Source: Pseudomonadota bacterium | Lineage (GTDB): Bacteria > Pseudomonadota > Gammaproteobacteria > Burkholderiales > Burkholderiaceae | Direction of reading: 5' to 3' | NCBI GenBank assembly: GCA_021783435.1 | Contig: JAJXUC010000041.1 | Coordinates: forward strand, 1-25,135 | DNA: 25,135 nucleotides | Shown: one piece after another, positions 25,058-25,135 of the stretch | How positions within the stretch are numbered: the first letter of the stretch is position 1 | Layout of the letters: each line of letters begins with the position of its first letter | Position numbers and translations under genes: made by a program | The notes under the pieces: generated by a model | Database searches by the model: none | What the model saw: only the letters and a program-made list of their open reading frames with translations | Told to the model about the DNA's origin: nothing

Positions 25058-25135
25058 CCTCGTACTCGCTGGTAAATGCTAAATGCGCCGAGCCAAGCGC
25101 TCTGATTGGGAAACGGACTCTGGATCGTCCAGCTC
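25058..25135 (-). other. Region upstream of soxC, content unresolved
   Basis: These 78 bases show no convincing promoter. Two minus-strand frames stay open from the window edge. One ends at TAG 25081-25079 (last residues SERLARRI). The other ends at a TGA overlapping the soxC ATG. Either could be the tail of another gene, but neither is long enough to judge, and the stretch could equally be the sox promoter region. Confidence 0.3.

Overview
The window is about 25 kb of GC-rich bacterial chromosome that reads like a betaproteobacterium of the order Burkholderiales. It combines a phaC-phbA-phbB-phaR polyhydroxybutyrate locus, an odhA-odhB-lpdA-zapE operon, and a complete periplasmic thiosulfate-oxidation (Sox) cluster. 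This suggests a sulfur-oxidising, PHB-storing member such as Thiomonas or a relative. The genus is inferred from gene content and order, not from any search.

Layout, left to right. (1) 1-4139, minus strand: phaC, phbA and phbB, read in that order, make PHB from acetyl-CoA. They end in terminator-like hairpins at 196-263, followed by the cut-off start of the PHB regulator gene phaR at the left edge. (2) 4310-6227, minus strand: rluD and pgeF, overlapping by 20 bases. bamD, an outer-membrane assembly lipoprotein, is divergent on the plus strand at 6363-7184. (3) 7244-9606, minus strand: a small DUF465 protein gene and a DinG/XPD-type iron-sulfur helicase. (4) 9684-10484, plus strand: a PP2C-type protein phosphatase whose stop lies 2 bases from the stop of a convergent exported coiled-coil protein of unknown function. 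(5) 10487-18045, minus strand: the 2-oxoglutarate dehydrogenase genes odhA, odhB and lpdA, then zapE and the unknown coiled-coil gene, joined by short gaps or overlaps. A good promoter lies at 18159-18187. (6) 18322-25057, minus strand: soxC, soxD, soxY, soxZ, soxA, soxX and soxB. A strong terminator follows soxB, and a second terminator-like hairpin lies inside the operon between soxX and soxB.

How the genes work together. SoxXA links thiosulfate to the carrier SoxYZ, SoxB releases sulfate hydrolytically, and SoxCD oxidises the remaining sulfane sulfur. With soxCD present, complete oxidation to sulfate is expected. Electrons leave through the c-type haems of SoxX, SoxA and SoxD. The Odh complex runs the central TCA step, and the Pha enzymes store surplus acetyl-CoA as polymer.

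Nearly everything belongs to well-known families. I saw no tRNA, rRNA, CRISPR array, insertion sequence or phage gene, and I do not claim a new system. The points most worth a second look are the lipobox on SoxX, the hairpin/T-tract between soxX and soxB, the low-complexity insert beside the PhaC active-site cysteine, and the unrecognised coiled-coil protein coupled to zapE.
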